A stretch of DNA of 12,696 nt. Origin: PUND01 sp046538345 (GTDB taxonomy: Bacteria; Planctomycetota; Phycisphaerae; SM23-33). Both the position numbers and the translations under genes were made by a program. Below the pieces are notes generated by a model. That model had not been told where the DNA came from and searched no databases. It worked only from the letters and a program-made list of their open reading frames with translations. This document shows, piece after piece, positions 1 to 5,984 of this stretch. Each line of letters opens with the position of its first letter. Position 1 is the first letter of the stretch. Location: NCBI GenBank assembly GCA_046538345.1, contig JBKHJB010000046.1:1-12696 (forward strand). Reading direction: 5' to 3'.

Positions 1-1
1 C

Positions 2-385
2 AACCCGGGGGCTACCCGTCTATCCAAATGTGCGAAACTTATCGTACGTTATCTCTTTGGCACCGAACCTGACGTAGCGTTCTTTGACAAAGGTGGCCTA
101 TTGCGAATGGCGATCGAGATAAAAGGCAGTCTCGACAAGGCCGGTGCGCAGACCCGCTACGGAGAAGCCAAAAAGTCCTTTGCCAAGGCAATCAAAGAGA
201 ACCCGCGCTGCCATACGATTTATCTTGCCTCTTGTTTCACTGAGGCCGTCGTAGAGCAAATCAAGGCGGATGGGCAGGTCCGTGAGTGGTTCAACCTGAC
301 GTCGATTCTATATGACGATACCGAGCGAGCGCATTTTCTCGAATCGCTTTTTCATGTTGTTGATGCGCCATATCGTACCGGGTGA
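2..385 (+). CDS. Partial PD-(D/E)XK endonuclease, probable type II restriction enzyme (C-terminal part)
   Basis: The frame is open from base 2 to a TGA at 383-385, so the gene begins outside the window and 127 residues are visible. A TTG at 101 is in frame, but coding clearly continues upstream of it. Residues 22-41 of the visible part read E-P-D-V, then about 14 residues, then E-I-K-G-S. This is the layout of a PD-(D/E)XK nuclease core, with D24, E39 and K41 as candidate metal and catalytic residues. The next part (AGAQTRYGEAKKSF) and its placement recall the XcyI/Cfr9I group, which cuts CCCGGG; that match is from memory and tentative. The DNA is visibly AT-richer than the neighbouring genes and uses more A/T-ending codons, which suggests horizontal acquisition. 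A partner methyltransferase would be expected upstream, beyond the edge. Nuclease fold fairly likely, specificity uncertain. Confidence 0.6.
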   Translation, partial: NPGATRLSKCAKLIVRYLFGTEPDVAFFDKGGLLRMAIEIKGSLDKAGAQTRYGEAKKSFAKAIKENPRCHTIYLASCFTEAVVEQIKADGQVREWFNLTSILYDDTERAHFLESLFHVVDAPYRTG

Positions 386-397
386 GCCAACAACCTC

Positions 398-416
398 TTA
401 GTTGCATGGCGACTAA
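398..416. terminator. Hairpin between two convergent genes
   Basis: TTAGTTGC, loop ATG, GCGACTAA can form an 8-bp stem containing one G-U wobble. It lies exactly in the 34-base gap between the stop of the nuclease gene (383-385) and the stop of the dipeptidase gene (420-422), where a bidirectional terminator would sit. There is no clear U-tract on either strand, so intrinsic termination is only possible, not shown. Confidence 0.35.
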
Positions 417-419
417 TCC

Positions 420-1799
420 CTAATGCGCTAACGCCCCAAGCTCGCGCAGAAAACTCGCTGAGGCGCATGAGCCGCGGTAGAACTGCTCGAGGCGGAAGTG
501 TTCGTTGGGGGAATGGACGTTGTCGTCGCTGAGTCCGAAGCCCATCATCGCGGCGTCTATGCCCAGCAGGCGCTGAATAAGCTCCGCTATGGGCACCGAG
601 CCGCCGGTGCGGATCATCGCCGGCTTGCGGCCGAATGCTTCCGCCATCGCCGCCGAAGCCGAGCGAATGGCAGGGGATTGCCGGCTCAGCAGCACAGGCC
701 GGGCCGTCGAGTGCACCGTCAGTTCCGAACGAATGCCCGCGGGCGTGTTCTCGGCGATGAAGCTGCGGAAGCCCTCCAGCACCTTCTCCGGGTCCTGGTC
801 GGGCACGAGACGGCAGGAGACCTTCGCCGTCGCGCGGGCGGGGATGATGGTCTTGGCTCCCTGCTCGGTATAGCCCGAGACCATTCCGTTGACGTCGAGC
901 GTCGGTCTGGACCAGCGGCGCTGAAGAACGTCGCGGTCGCTTTCTCCGCCGGCAAGCTCAGAAACGCCCAGCGAGCGGGCATAATCGGCCTCGTCGAAGG
1001 GCAGCTCGTTCCACAGCCGCCGCTGGTCGTCGGTAAGCTCCCGCACGTCGTCATAGAAACCCGGTAGAGCGACCCGGCCGTTGTCGTCGTGCATGCGGGC
1101 TATCAGCTTACCCAGGGCGTTGGCGGGGTTTACCACGACGCCGCCGTGAGAGCCGCTGTGAAGGTCGGCGGTCGGTCCGTAAAAGGTAATCTCCACGTAA
1201 ACGATACCCCGCAGACCGTACACCAGGCAGGGCAGGTCCGGTGCGAAGAACTCCGAGTCGCTGATGACGGCGGCGTCGGCCGATAGCCGATGGGCGTTTT
1301 CGGCGACGTATGGCTCAAGGTTCGGCGATGAGACCTCTTCCTCGCCTTCCAGCAGGACCTTAACGTTCACAGGCAGTCCGCCGCCGGCGTTCTGCCAGGC
1401 GTCCATCGCCATTATGTGGGTGTAGAGCTGGCCCTTGTCGTCGTTGGCGCCGCGGGCATAGACCGCGCCGTCGCGGATGGACGGTTCGAAAGGCGGCGTG
1501 TCCCACTCGTTCAGGGGATCGGCGGGTTGAACGTCGTAGTGTCCGTATATAAGCACGGTCGGCGCGTCTTCGTACGGTCTGGCTTCGGCGAAGACCACGG
1601 GCCTTCCGCCTGTCGGCTCGATGCTCGCCGAAAGACCTATTTGCTCCAGCCGCTCGGCGAGCCAATCGGCCGCCTGCCGGCAGCGGTCCGGCTCGCCGCG
1701 TACGTTGGCGATGCTGGGTATCCGCAACAGCTCGCACAACTCGGCGAGATGGCGGTCGCGGTTCGCGTCCAGATATTCACGCACGGCTTCTGGTAGCAT
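420..1799 (-). CDS. M20-family metallopeptidase (dipeptidase)
   Basis: This is a cytosolic di-zinc aminoacyl-dipeptidase or deacylase of the M20/ArgE-DapE-CPG2 superfamily. The family ligands are all visible, numbered from the chosen start: H87 and D89 in GHYDVQP, bridging D120 in NDDKG, catalytic E153 and metal E154 in EGEEE, D181 in SDSEF, and H429 in DNVHSPNEHF. The LHSG motif near residue 213 belongs to the lid/dimerisation domain and supports the dipeptidase branch. The frame stays open to 1865, but the ATG at 1797-1799 is preferred. It has AAGGA at 1807-1811 with a 7-nt spacer, it gives 459 residues (usual for the group), and the 22 extra residues lie in a repeat-like intergenic sequence. 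No signal peptide is seen. It is the last gene of a minus-strand cluster, 117 nt after the zinc-ribbon gene. Substrate unknown. Confidence 0.9.
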   Translation of the reverse strand: MLPEAVREYLDANRDRHLAELCELLRIPSIANVRGEPDRCRQAADWLAERLEQIGLSASIEPTGGRPVVFAEARPYEDAPTVLIYGHYDVQPADPLNEWDTPPFEPSIRDGAVYARGANDDKGQLYTHIMAMDAWQNAGGGLPVNVKVLLEGEEEVSSPNLEPYVAENAHRLSADAAVISDSEFFAPDLPCLVYGLRGIVYVEITFYGPTADLHSGSHGGVVVNPANALGKLIARMHDDNGRVALPGFYDDVRELTDDQRRLWNELPFDEADYARSLGVSELAGGESDRDVLQRRWSRPTLDVNGMVSGYTEQGAKTIIPARATAKVSCRLVPDQDPEKVLEGFRSFIAENTPAGIRSELTVHSTARPVLLSRQSPAIRSASAAMAEAFGRKPAMIRTGGSVPIAELIQRLLGIDAAMMGFGLSDDNVHSPNEHFRLEQFYRGSCASASFLRELGALAH

Positions 1800-1820
1800 C
1801 TGAAGGTCCTTAACCAATCG

Positions 1821-1899
1821 CACCGCCGCAAAAGTCACAAAATTCGCCAAGACCACGAAGGGCACGAAGCTCCAGGAATTTAAGGACTTTTACGAGGTG
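1821..1899. repeat. AT-rich imperfect palindromic intergenic element (element C)
   Basis: The arms 1830-1845 (AAAAGTCACAAAATTC) and 1876-1891 (GAATTTAAGGACTTTT) are inverted repeats matching at 13 of 16 positions. Weaker pairing extends outward through CACC at 1821 and GGTG near 1896. The loop holds a 9-nt near-tandem repeat, CACGAAGGG (1854-1862) then CACGAAGCT (1863-1871). It occupies the gap between the zinc-ribbon gene and the dipeptidase and is AT-richer than its surroundings. It resembles CACGAAGGnCACGAAG-type dispersed repeats that I recall from environmental bacterial genomes; that recollection is unverified. Confidence 0.5.
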
Positions 1900-1916
1900 C
1901 TGCGGCATATCGGTCG

Positions 1917-2510
1917 CTATTTGCGCCGGAACTGCCACCATCGCTTGCGGGTTTTTTCGCGGTCGCTCTTGACGGATTGCGCCATGGCGCCAAGCTTGGG
2001 CAGCTTCGACCGCATATCGAGAAGCTTTTCGCGTGCGAAGCTTTCGGGGTGTTCGCGGAACGCGTCTCGGCTGGGTTCGGTGAAAAAGGCCGATGCGTCG
2101 GGAAGCTCGTCCTCCTCGCCGTAGAACTTCAGCGCCTCGCGCAGGCAAAGGGCCGCCCGATATCCCAGCAATCGTCGCTCGCGGGCGGGGGTATTGTCGT
2201 CGGCCGCGGTTTCTATGTGCCGGTAGAACAAGCTCAGCCACTGGGCGACGTCGATGAGCCCGCTGGGCGACTCCGAGGCGCTGATAAGTTCGGCGTCCTC
2301 GTCCCTGGAGGCACTGTCGCAGACGAACTCGAAGGTCTCCTCCCGGCCGCACGACTTGCACCTGGCATCTATGCTGAATTTCTCTCCGGATGCCGCCGGT
2401 TCAGTGCTGTCGTCCAGCAGCCACGGACCCTTACCGCACCCGGGACAGGGGGTGACCATCAGAAAATACTTGGCCTCGTTTACGGTTGCCGCATGAGGAA
2501 GTTCACTCAT
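1917..2510 (-). CDS. Zinc-ribbon protein of unknown function (197 aa)
   Basis: I do not recognise this family. Two CxxC pairs, C22-P-G-C25 and C51-K-S-C54, are spaced like a small zinc ribbon. After an acidic linker (about 65-83), residues 84-130 read like a helical domain (LIDVAQWLSLFYRHIE, then a helix ending in LREALKFY). The tail from about 160 is basic and ends KTRKRWWQFRRK, which could contact nucleic acid or membrane; this is inference. The frame is open to 2636, but the ATG at 2508-2510 is chosen because the extra residues would overlap the lipoprotein gene upstream. A weak GGGGG lies 9 nt before it. It begins 16 nt after the lipoprotein stop, so the two are probably co-transcribed. 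No signal peptide or membrane segment is evident, so a cytoplasmic location is likely. Confidence 0.75.
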   Translation of the reverse strand: MSELPHAATVNEAKYFLMVTPCPGCGKGPWLLDDSTEPAASGEKFSIDARCKSCGREETFEFVCDSASRDEDAELISASESPSGLIDVAQWLSLFYRHIETAADDNTPARERRLLGYRAALCLREALKFYGEEDELPDASAFFTEPSRDAFREHPESFAREKLLDMRSKLPKLGAMAQSVKSDREKTRKRWWQFRRK

Positions 2511-2526
2511 GATCTGCGACCCCCGG

Positions 2527-2733
2527 TTACTGCTCACGTCTTTCTCTGGCCTGTTCGGCAAGCCGACGCTGATCCTCGAGCAGACTAGGGTCGAGGCGGA
2601 CCTCCGTGGGCGCGGGCGGCGCGTGTAGAGCCGCATCGGGGATGTCCGCGCCGTCCTGCGACCGCCCCTGCTCGCAGCCGGCGGCGAACAGTGCGGTTGC
2701 GGCGACTGCTATTAGTACAAGCATGCGTAGCAT
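2527..2733 (-). CDS. Small lipoprotein of unknown function (68 aa)
   Basis: The N-terminus (MLRMLVLIAVAATALFAAGC) is a short basic start, a hydrophobic stretch and a lipobox-like AAGC. This predicts cleavage before C20 and lipid attachment. The -3 residue is Ala rather than the usual Leu, so the lipobox is slightly off consensus. Residue +2 is Glu, not the Asp inner-membrane retention signal known from enterobacteria. The remaining 48 residues are low in order-promoting residues, with a proline-rich centre (APPAPTEV) and a charged end predicted helical (DQRRLAEQARERREQ). A strong ribosome binding site, GAAGGAG (2741-2747), stands 7 nt before the ATG, which argues for a real gene despite its size. 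It lies 36 nt after the amidohydrolase stop and 16 nt before the zinc-ribbon start. Function unknown. Confidence 0.75.
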   Translation of the reverse strand: MLRMLVLIAVAATALFAAGCEQGRSQDGADIPDAALHAPPAPTEVRLDPSLLEDQRRLAEQARERREQ

Positions 2734-2747
2734 ACGACTGCTCCTTC

Positions 2748-2760
2748 GCCCCGGCGGGGC
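2748..2760 (-). other. Short GC hairpin upstream of the lipoprotein RBS
   Basis: GCCCC-GGC-GGGGC is a perfect 5-bp stem with a 3-nt loop. It lies between the amidohydrolase stop (2770-2772) and the lipoprotein ribosome binding site, so in the transcript it would be an intercistronic hairpin directly abutting the Shine-Dalgarno sequence. In GC-rich DNA a stem of this size can occur by chance. Confidence 0.3.
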
Positions 2761-2769
2761 GTAGTGCGC

Positions 2770-3690
2770 TTAGCTTGGATTGTCCGGATCGTCGTCCTCG
2801 ACGTCCTCGGTCGTCGGCGCGGGCTCCTCCATCGGCTCATGCTCGTCGGAGCGGGCGATACCCAGTTGCTCCAAAGCGTTGCACTCGACCATGGCGCGGA
2901 GCTTCTCTCGCGGAACCGACGGCAAATTTGTTCCCTGCGTGACCTCGTAGAGCCGATACACGCTTTCGATGGCCTCGGCGGCGTGCATATAAGGGAAGTC
3001 GCTGCCGAAGAGCACCTTGTCCATCACGTTGTACTGGTGCGCCAGCACAAGGGCGTTATATGCCTGCCAGGGCCTGTGTATCAGCCCGGCGATACCCGCG
3101 AATACGCGTTCGTGCTTGCCGATAAGCGCTACGCACTCTTCCACCCACGGGTGACCCATCGACGCCACCACCATCGTCAGCGAGGGAAATTCCCGCGCGA
3201 TCTCGTCCAGCAGCAACGGGCGGGCGTATTCCATGCGGTCCTCGCTGCGGAAGTGCGTTCCCTGGTGCAGGAAGATGGGCGCCTCGAGCCGCTCGGCCAG
3301 CTCGTAGAGGTCCATCGCCCGACTGTCGGCGGGGTGGAAGTGCTGCGACGCCGGACTGATGGTCAGTCCGCGGAATTCATCCCGACCGAGCAGCTCCTCG
3401 GCCGCCTCGACCGACCCGTTTTCCATGGGGTCTATCCCGGCAATGCCGACCATCGTGTCGCTGTGGGCGGCGACTTGCTGCGCGATGAGATCGTTGGATA
3501 CACCCGCGTCCAACGAAGCGCTGCGGTAACCCAGCACCAGAGTTTTATCGACGCACCGGGCCGCGGTGGCGTGGGTCCGGGGGTCGGCGGGGAGATTATC
3601 CCGCCCGCTCTGGCGGCGCAGGTATTTCTGCGCATCGCGACCGAGCTGGTCGGGGCTTGTCCAGATATGCGTGTGACAATCGCAGATCAT
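2770..3690 (-). CDS. Metal-dependent amidohydrolase (Amidohydro_2 type)
   Basis: This is a TIM-barrel metal-dependent hydrolase of the amidohydrolase-2 family, which also includes decarboxylases such as ACMSD. Ligands expected for the family are visible: H6 and H8 in DCHTH, H142 in FLHQGTH, H180 in ASMGHPW and D231 in FGSDFPY. The protein has 306 residues, close to the family's usual length. It ends in an acidic tail from about residue 282 (E/D/P-rich) that is not part of the fold. The frame opens at 3735, but the ATG at 3688-3690 is chosen. It puts the DxHxH-like motif at the N-terminus as is usual, and GGAAGGAA (3701-3708) lies 10 nt upstream. It is the first gene of a cluster with the lipoprotein and zinc-ribbon genes and has a possible promoter at 3744-3772. 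The substrate cannot be read from sequence; hydrolase or decarboxylase are both possible. Confidence 0.85.
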   Translation of the reverse strand: MICDCHTHIWTSPDQLGRDAQKYLRRQSGRDNLPADPRTHATAARCVDKTLVLGYRSASLDAGVSNDLIAQQVAAHSDTMVGIAGIDPMENGSVEAAEELLGRDEFRGLTISPASQHFHPADSRAMDLYELAERLEAPIFLHQGTHFRSEDRMEYARPLLLDEIAREFPSLTMVVASMGHPWVEECVALIGKHERVFAGIAGLIHRPWQAYNALVLAHQYNVMDKVLFGSDFPYMHAAEAIESVYRLYEVTQGTNLPSVPREKLRAMVECNALEQLGIARSDEHEPMEEPAPTTEDVEDDDPDNPS

Positions 3691-3716
3691 CGGCCGCTTG
3701 TTCCTTCCGCTGCCGC

Positions 3717-3731
3717 GGGGCACAACGCCCC
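3717..3731 (-). other. Leader hairpin of the amidohydrolase gene
   Basis: GGGGC-ACAAC-GCCCC is a perfect 5-bp stem with a 5-nt loop. It lies between the candidate -10 box (3744-3749) and the ribosome binding site (3701-3708), so it would be in the 5' leader. A second overlapping pairing, CCCC-GCAC-GGGG, is possible at 3728-3739, so two forms may compete. Chance occurrence is possible. Confidence 0.3.
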
Positions 3732-3743
3732 GCACGGGGTGCT

Positions 3744-3772
3744 ATTCTAGAGCCGCCCATGCCGTTACGCAA
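3744..3772 (-). promoter_or_regulatory. Candidate sigma70-type promoter for the amidohydrolase cluster
   Basis: Read on the minus strand, TTGCGT (3767-3772) and TAGAAT (3744-3749) are separated by 17 nt. They match the consensus at 3 of 6 and 5 of 6 positions. Transcription would begin near 3737, leaving a leader of roughly 45 nt. The site lies in the gap between xseB and the amidohydrolase, consistent with a separate transcript. Confidence 0.4.
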
Positions 3773-3863
3773 CGGGCCTGTGGCGGCCGCCGAATGGGAG
3801 ATCGGTGTCCGCCAAGAGCGCGGCTTATTAACGACAAAACCGCATCTTCTTGAACAAGCCGGG

Positions 3864-4145
3864 CTAGGAATCCTCCTCTTCGCCCGCTTCGGTAAGCTCG
3901 CCCGATTCGCTCAGCTCGCCGTTCTCGGTCTCCGCGAGGACCTGTATCTTCCGCTCGGCTTCGTCGAGTATCGAGCGGCACTGCTTGATGAGCTTGATGC
4001 CGCGAGCGTACTTGTCGATGGATTCTTCCAGCGATACCTCGCCGGACTCTATCTGCTCGACGATTCTTTCAAGTTGCTCCAGCGCCTGCTCGAACGTTAC
4101 CTTCTGTTCTGCGTCGCCGGTCTGATGCTCTTTGTCTTTCGCCAT
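3864..4145 (-). CDS. xseB: Exodeoxyribonuclease VII small subunit
   Basis: XseB is the small subunit that binds several-fold to the long helices of XseA to make exonuclease VII, a metal-independent single-strand DNA exonuclease used in repair. The core VTFEQALEQLERIVEQIESGEVSLEESIDKYARGIKL is the family signature: two helices with the SGEVSLEES turn. After it, CRSILDEAERKIQVL is also typical. The protein has 93 residues, against about 80 in E. coli; the extra is an acidic tail (GELSESGELTEAGEEEDS) with an internal GELxExG repeat. The start at 4143-4145 is chosen over longer forms because AGGGAG (4155-4160) stands 9 nt upstream and the extra N-terminal residues come from palindromic intergenic DNA. 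It follows xseA after a 153-nt gap, unusually long for this gene pair. Confidence 0.93.
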   Translation of the reverse strand: MAKDKEHQTGDAEQKVTFEQALEQLERIVEQIESGEVSLEESIDKYARGIKLIKQCRSILDEAERKIQVLAETENGELSESGELTEAGEEEDS

Positions 4146-4180
4146 TTTATGGCTCTCCCTGTATGCCGTGCGTCGGAGTC

Positions 4181-4271
4181 CACGAATTACACAGATTAAG
4201 TGAGGATTACACGAATGGCTTATTTCTGCAAAACAATCGGTGAAATCCTGCTTCAATCCGTGTAGTTCGTG
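4181..4271. repeat. AT-rich long palindromic element between xseA and xseB (element A)
   Basis: The arms 4181-4218 and 4234-4271 are inverted repeats. The outer 20 bases (CACGAATTACACAGATTAAG, against the reverse complement CACGAACTACACGGATT-G-AAG) agree at 18 of 20 positions with one inserted G. The inner parts share AGGATT and CAC. Within one arm the motif is also repeated directly (AATTACACAGATT and GGATTACACGAAT). In the xse transcript this would be a hairpin of nearly 40 bp with a loop of about 15 nt. It is much AT-richer than the flanking genes. It resembles dispersed ATTACACAGATT-type intergenic repeats that I recall from environmental bacterial genomes; that is unverified. Confidence 0.65.
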
Positions 4272-4298
4272 CTCTTCACGTTCAATTACTGCAAGTAG

Positions 4299-5846
4299 CT
4301 ATCTGTCTGGATGCTCGTGTTCTTTTTCGTTGACGGTGCTTCGCAGTTTGCCGTCGGCCAGTTCCGTCAGCAGCGTATCACCGGGCGATACGCCCTCGAC
4401 GCCGCGCAGGATTTTCCCGTCGGCCCCGCGGGTTATGCTGAAACCCCGCCGCAGTACGCTTCGATGGCTCATTGACTCGAGCTGCCTGGTCAGGGAATCA
4501 AGCTTCTGGCGGTGCAGCTTGAGTCGTTGTCGCGGGTCCGCCCGGTGCAGCCGGGCTTCAAAGCGGGTGAGTCGGTCCGCGGCGCGTTTTGCGCGCGCCC
4601 CGAGCGCCCATCTCAGCCGGGCGACCGCGCGGTCAACCCGGCCGATCGCCTGCTCCCGTCTGCGGGCGGGGTGCAGCTCGGCGAGTTTCTGCGCGGGCAG
4701 TTCCAGCTTGCGGCGGCCGCGGTTGAGCAGGGTGGACGTCGCCGAGCGAAGGCGTATGGAAAGTTCGTCCACCTCCCGGCTGTGGGTTCGCAGGCGAGCC
4801 GTCGGGTCGCGGAAGGCCGCACTGCGGAGCACGCCTTTCAGCGACCCCTGGGCCGCGGCGACAGTTTCGGTGAGTCTCCTGCGCGCACGGTTGGCGAGTT
4901 GACTGAGATACTTCGCCATCTCGCGCCTGTCGGGCACAGCCGCCGCGGCAGCGGCGGTAGGGGTGGCGGCCCGTGCGTCGGCGACCATATCCGCTATGGT
5001 CACGTCCACTTCGTGTCCCACGCCGCTGATTACCGGCGTGCGTGCTGCGAATATCGCCCGGGCGACAACTTCTTCGTTGAACGCCCAGAGGTCCTCCAGC
5101 GAGCCGCCGCCGCGTGCGACGATTATCGTCTCTATCCCCAGCCGGTCCGCGTTGGCGTCCAGCAGGGCGACGGCCCGGGCTATCTGCCCGGCCGATGCTT
5201 CCCCCTGCACCGCGACCGGCAGCAGATACGCCCTCGCCGCGGGCCAACGTGCCGAGAGAGTTCGGCGTATGTCGCGGATCGCCGCCCCGCCGGCGCTGGT
5301 TACTATGCCGATGGCGCGAGGTATTCGCGGTATGGGCTTCTTGCGGCGCTCGTCGAAGAGTCCTTCCGCCTGGAGCTTTTCGCGGAGTTGACGGAAAGCC
5401 AGCTCCAGTGCGCCGGCGCCTTTGGGTGTGATTTGCCGCACGTAGAGCTGCAACTGCCCGCGGCGGTCGTAAACGTCGACGCTCCCCTCGGCAACCACTT
5501 CCAGTCCGTCTTCGGGAGAGAACTTCAGCTTCGATGCGTCGCGACGGAACATCACCGCGTCAATGGCGCAGCGTTCGTCTTTCAGCCGGAAGTACAAATG
5601 CCCGCTGCTGGGGTGGCGCTTGAAGTTGCTGATCTCGCCGACGACATGGACCGATTGCGGGAATGCATCACTCAGGGCGTCCTTTATGCGGGAGACCAGC
5701 AGCGAGACCGGCCACGGGCGATTCACGTCCGGCGAGCCGCCTGTAATCTCTTCGGTTACGTCCTTTCCAACATCCGGGCGCGTATCGGCGCCGCGTGCGT
5801 TTTCCGGGTCGAACAGGGGATATTCGCTCTCAGCCATCACGGGCAT
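4299..5846 (-). CDS. xseA: Exodeoxyribonuclease VII large subunit
   Basis: XseA is the catalytic subunit of exonuclease VII. A poorly conserved extension of about 44 residues comes first. The N-terminal OB-fold single-strand-binding domain follows (about 45-142, with VVGEISNFKRHPSSGHLYFRL). The catalytic core has SAGGAAIRDIRR near 184-195, ARGGGSLEDLWAFNEE near 244-259 and SGVGHEVDVTIAD near 274-286. D192, R245, H278 and D281 have spacings close to the residues reported as essential in E. coli XseA (D155, R205, H238, D241; numbers from memory). A long Arg/Ala/Leu-rich helical region from about 305 to 455 would form the coiled coil that carries XseB. A small terminal domain (RGFSITRGADGKIL) closes it. 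Total 515 residues; E. coli has about 456. Two starts are possible, ATG at 5844-5846 or 5835-5837; neither has a clear ribosome binding site. Confidence 0.95.
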   Translation of the reverse strand: MPVMAESEYPLFDPENARGADTRPDVGKDVTEEITGGSPDVNRPWPVSLLVSRIKDALSDAFPQSVHVVGEISNFKRHPSSGHLYFRLKDERCAIDAVMFRRDASKLKFSPEDGLEVVAEGSVDVYDRRGQLQLYVRQITPKGAGALELAFRQLREKLQAEGLFDERRKKPIPRIPRAIGIVTSAGGAAIRDIRRTLSARWPAARAYLLPVAVQGEASAGQIARAVALLDANADRLGIETIIVARGGGSLEDLWAFNEEVVARAIFAARTPVISGVGHEVDVTIADMVADARAATPTAAAAAAVPDRREMAKYLSQLANRARRRLTETVAAAQGSLKGVLRSAAFRDPTARLRTHSREVDELSIRLRSATSTLLNRGRRKLELPAQKLAELHPARRREQAIGRVDRAVARLRWALGARAKRAADRLTRFEARLHRADPRQRLKLHRQKLDSLTRQLESMSHRSVLRRGFSITRGADGKILRGVEGVSPGDTLLTELADGKLRSTVNEKEHEHPDR

Positions 5847-5854
5847 TGTACATA

Positions 5855-5875
5855 CGTGGCAGGGCCTGTGCCACG
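5855..5875 (-). promoter_or_regulatory. Perfect inverted repeat just upstream of the xseA start
   Basis: CGTGGCA-GGGCCTG-TGCCACG is a perfect 7-bp inverted repeat with a 7-nt centre. It lies only 8 nt before the first possible xseA ATG, where a ribosome binding site would normally be, and no Shine-Dalgarno sequence is seen there. It could be a leader hairpin or an operator for a dimeric repressor in the xseA/exporter divergent region. Confidence 0.45.
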
Positions 5876-5947
5876 CCGTCGCCGGGCGTCGGAAAGGCAG
5901 GGGTAATTGTAAAAAAGCCGACGCCCGCTACGCGCCGTCGGATAATC

Positions 5948-5956
5948 TGCTATAAT
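5948..5956 (+). promoter_or_regulatory. Extended -10 promoter of the ABC exporter gene
   Basis: TGCTATAAT is a perfect extended -10 element (TGn followed by TATAAT). No good -35 box is found at the proper distance, which extended -10 promoters tolerate. Transcription would begin near 5963, leaving about 22 nt before the GTG start at 5985. The upstream ATG at 5955-5957 overlaps the -10 box itself, which argues against it as a start. Confidence 0.6.
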
Positions 5957-5968
5957 GCGGAGTTTTGC

Positions 5969-5975
5969 GAAGGTG
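5969..5975 (+). promoter_or_regulatory. Ribosome binding site that sets the exporter start
   Basis: AAGGTGG ends 9 nt before the GTG at 5985-5987. The alternative ATG at 5955 has no such site. Together with the -10 element this places the start at the GTG. Confidence 0.55.
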
Positions 5976-5984
5976 GAATGCTGC

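Noticed and set aside
101..385. Complete 94-residue gene starting at TTG 101
   Set aside because: The frame remains open to base 2, and the upstream residues supply the P-D half of the nuclease motif, so this is the end of a longer gene.
1800..1865. N-terminal extension of the dipeptidase to 1865
   Set aside because: The ATG at 1799 has a good RBS and gives the usual family length; the extension lies in palindromic repeat DNA.
2764..3750. 328-codon plus-strand frame opposite the amidohydrolase
   Set aside because: The minus-strand reading has all metal ligands; the opposite frame has no motif and no RBS.
4512..5906. Long open frame on the plus strand opposite xseA
   Set aside because: It is antisense to a gene with full XseA motifs, has no recognisable domain and is rich in Arg/Gly/Ala as expected of a GC-rich shadow frame.
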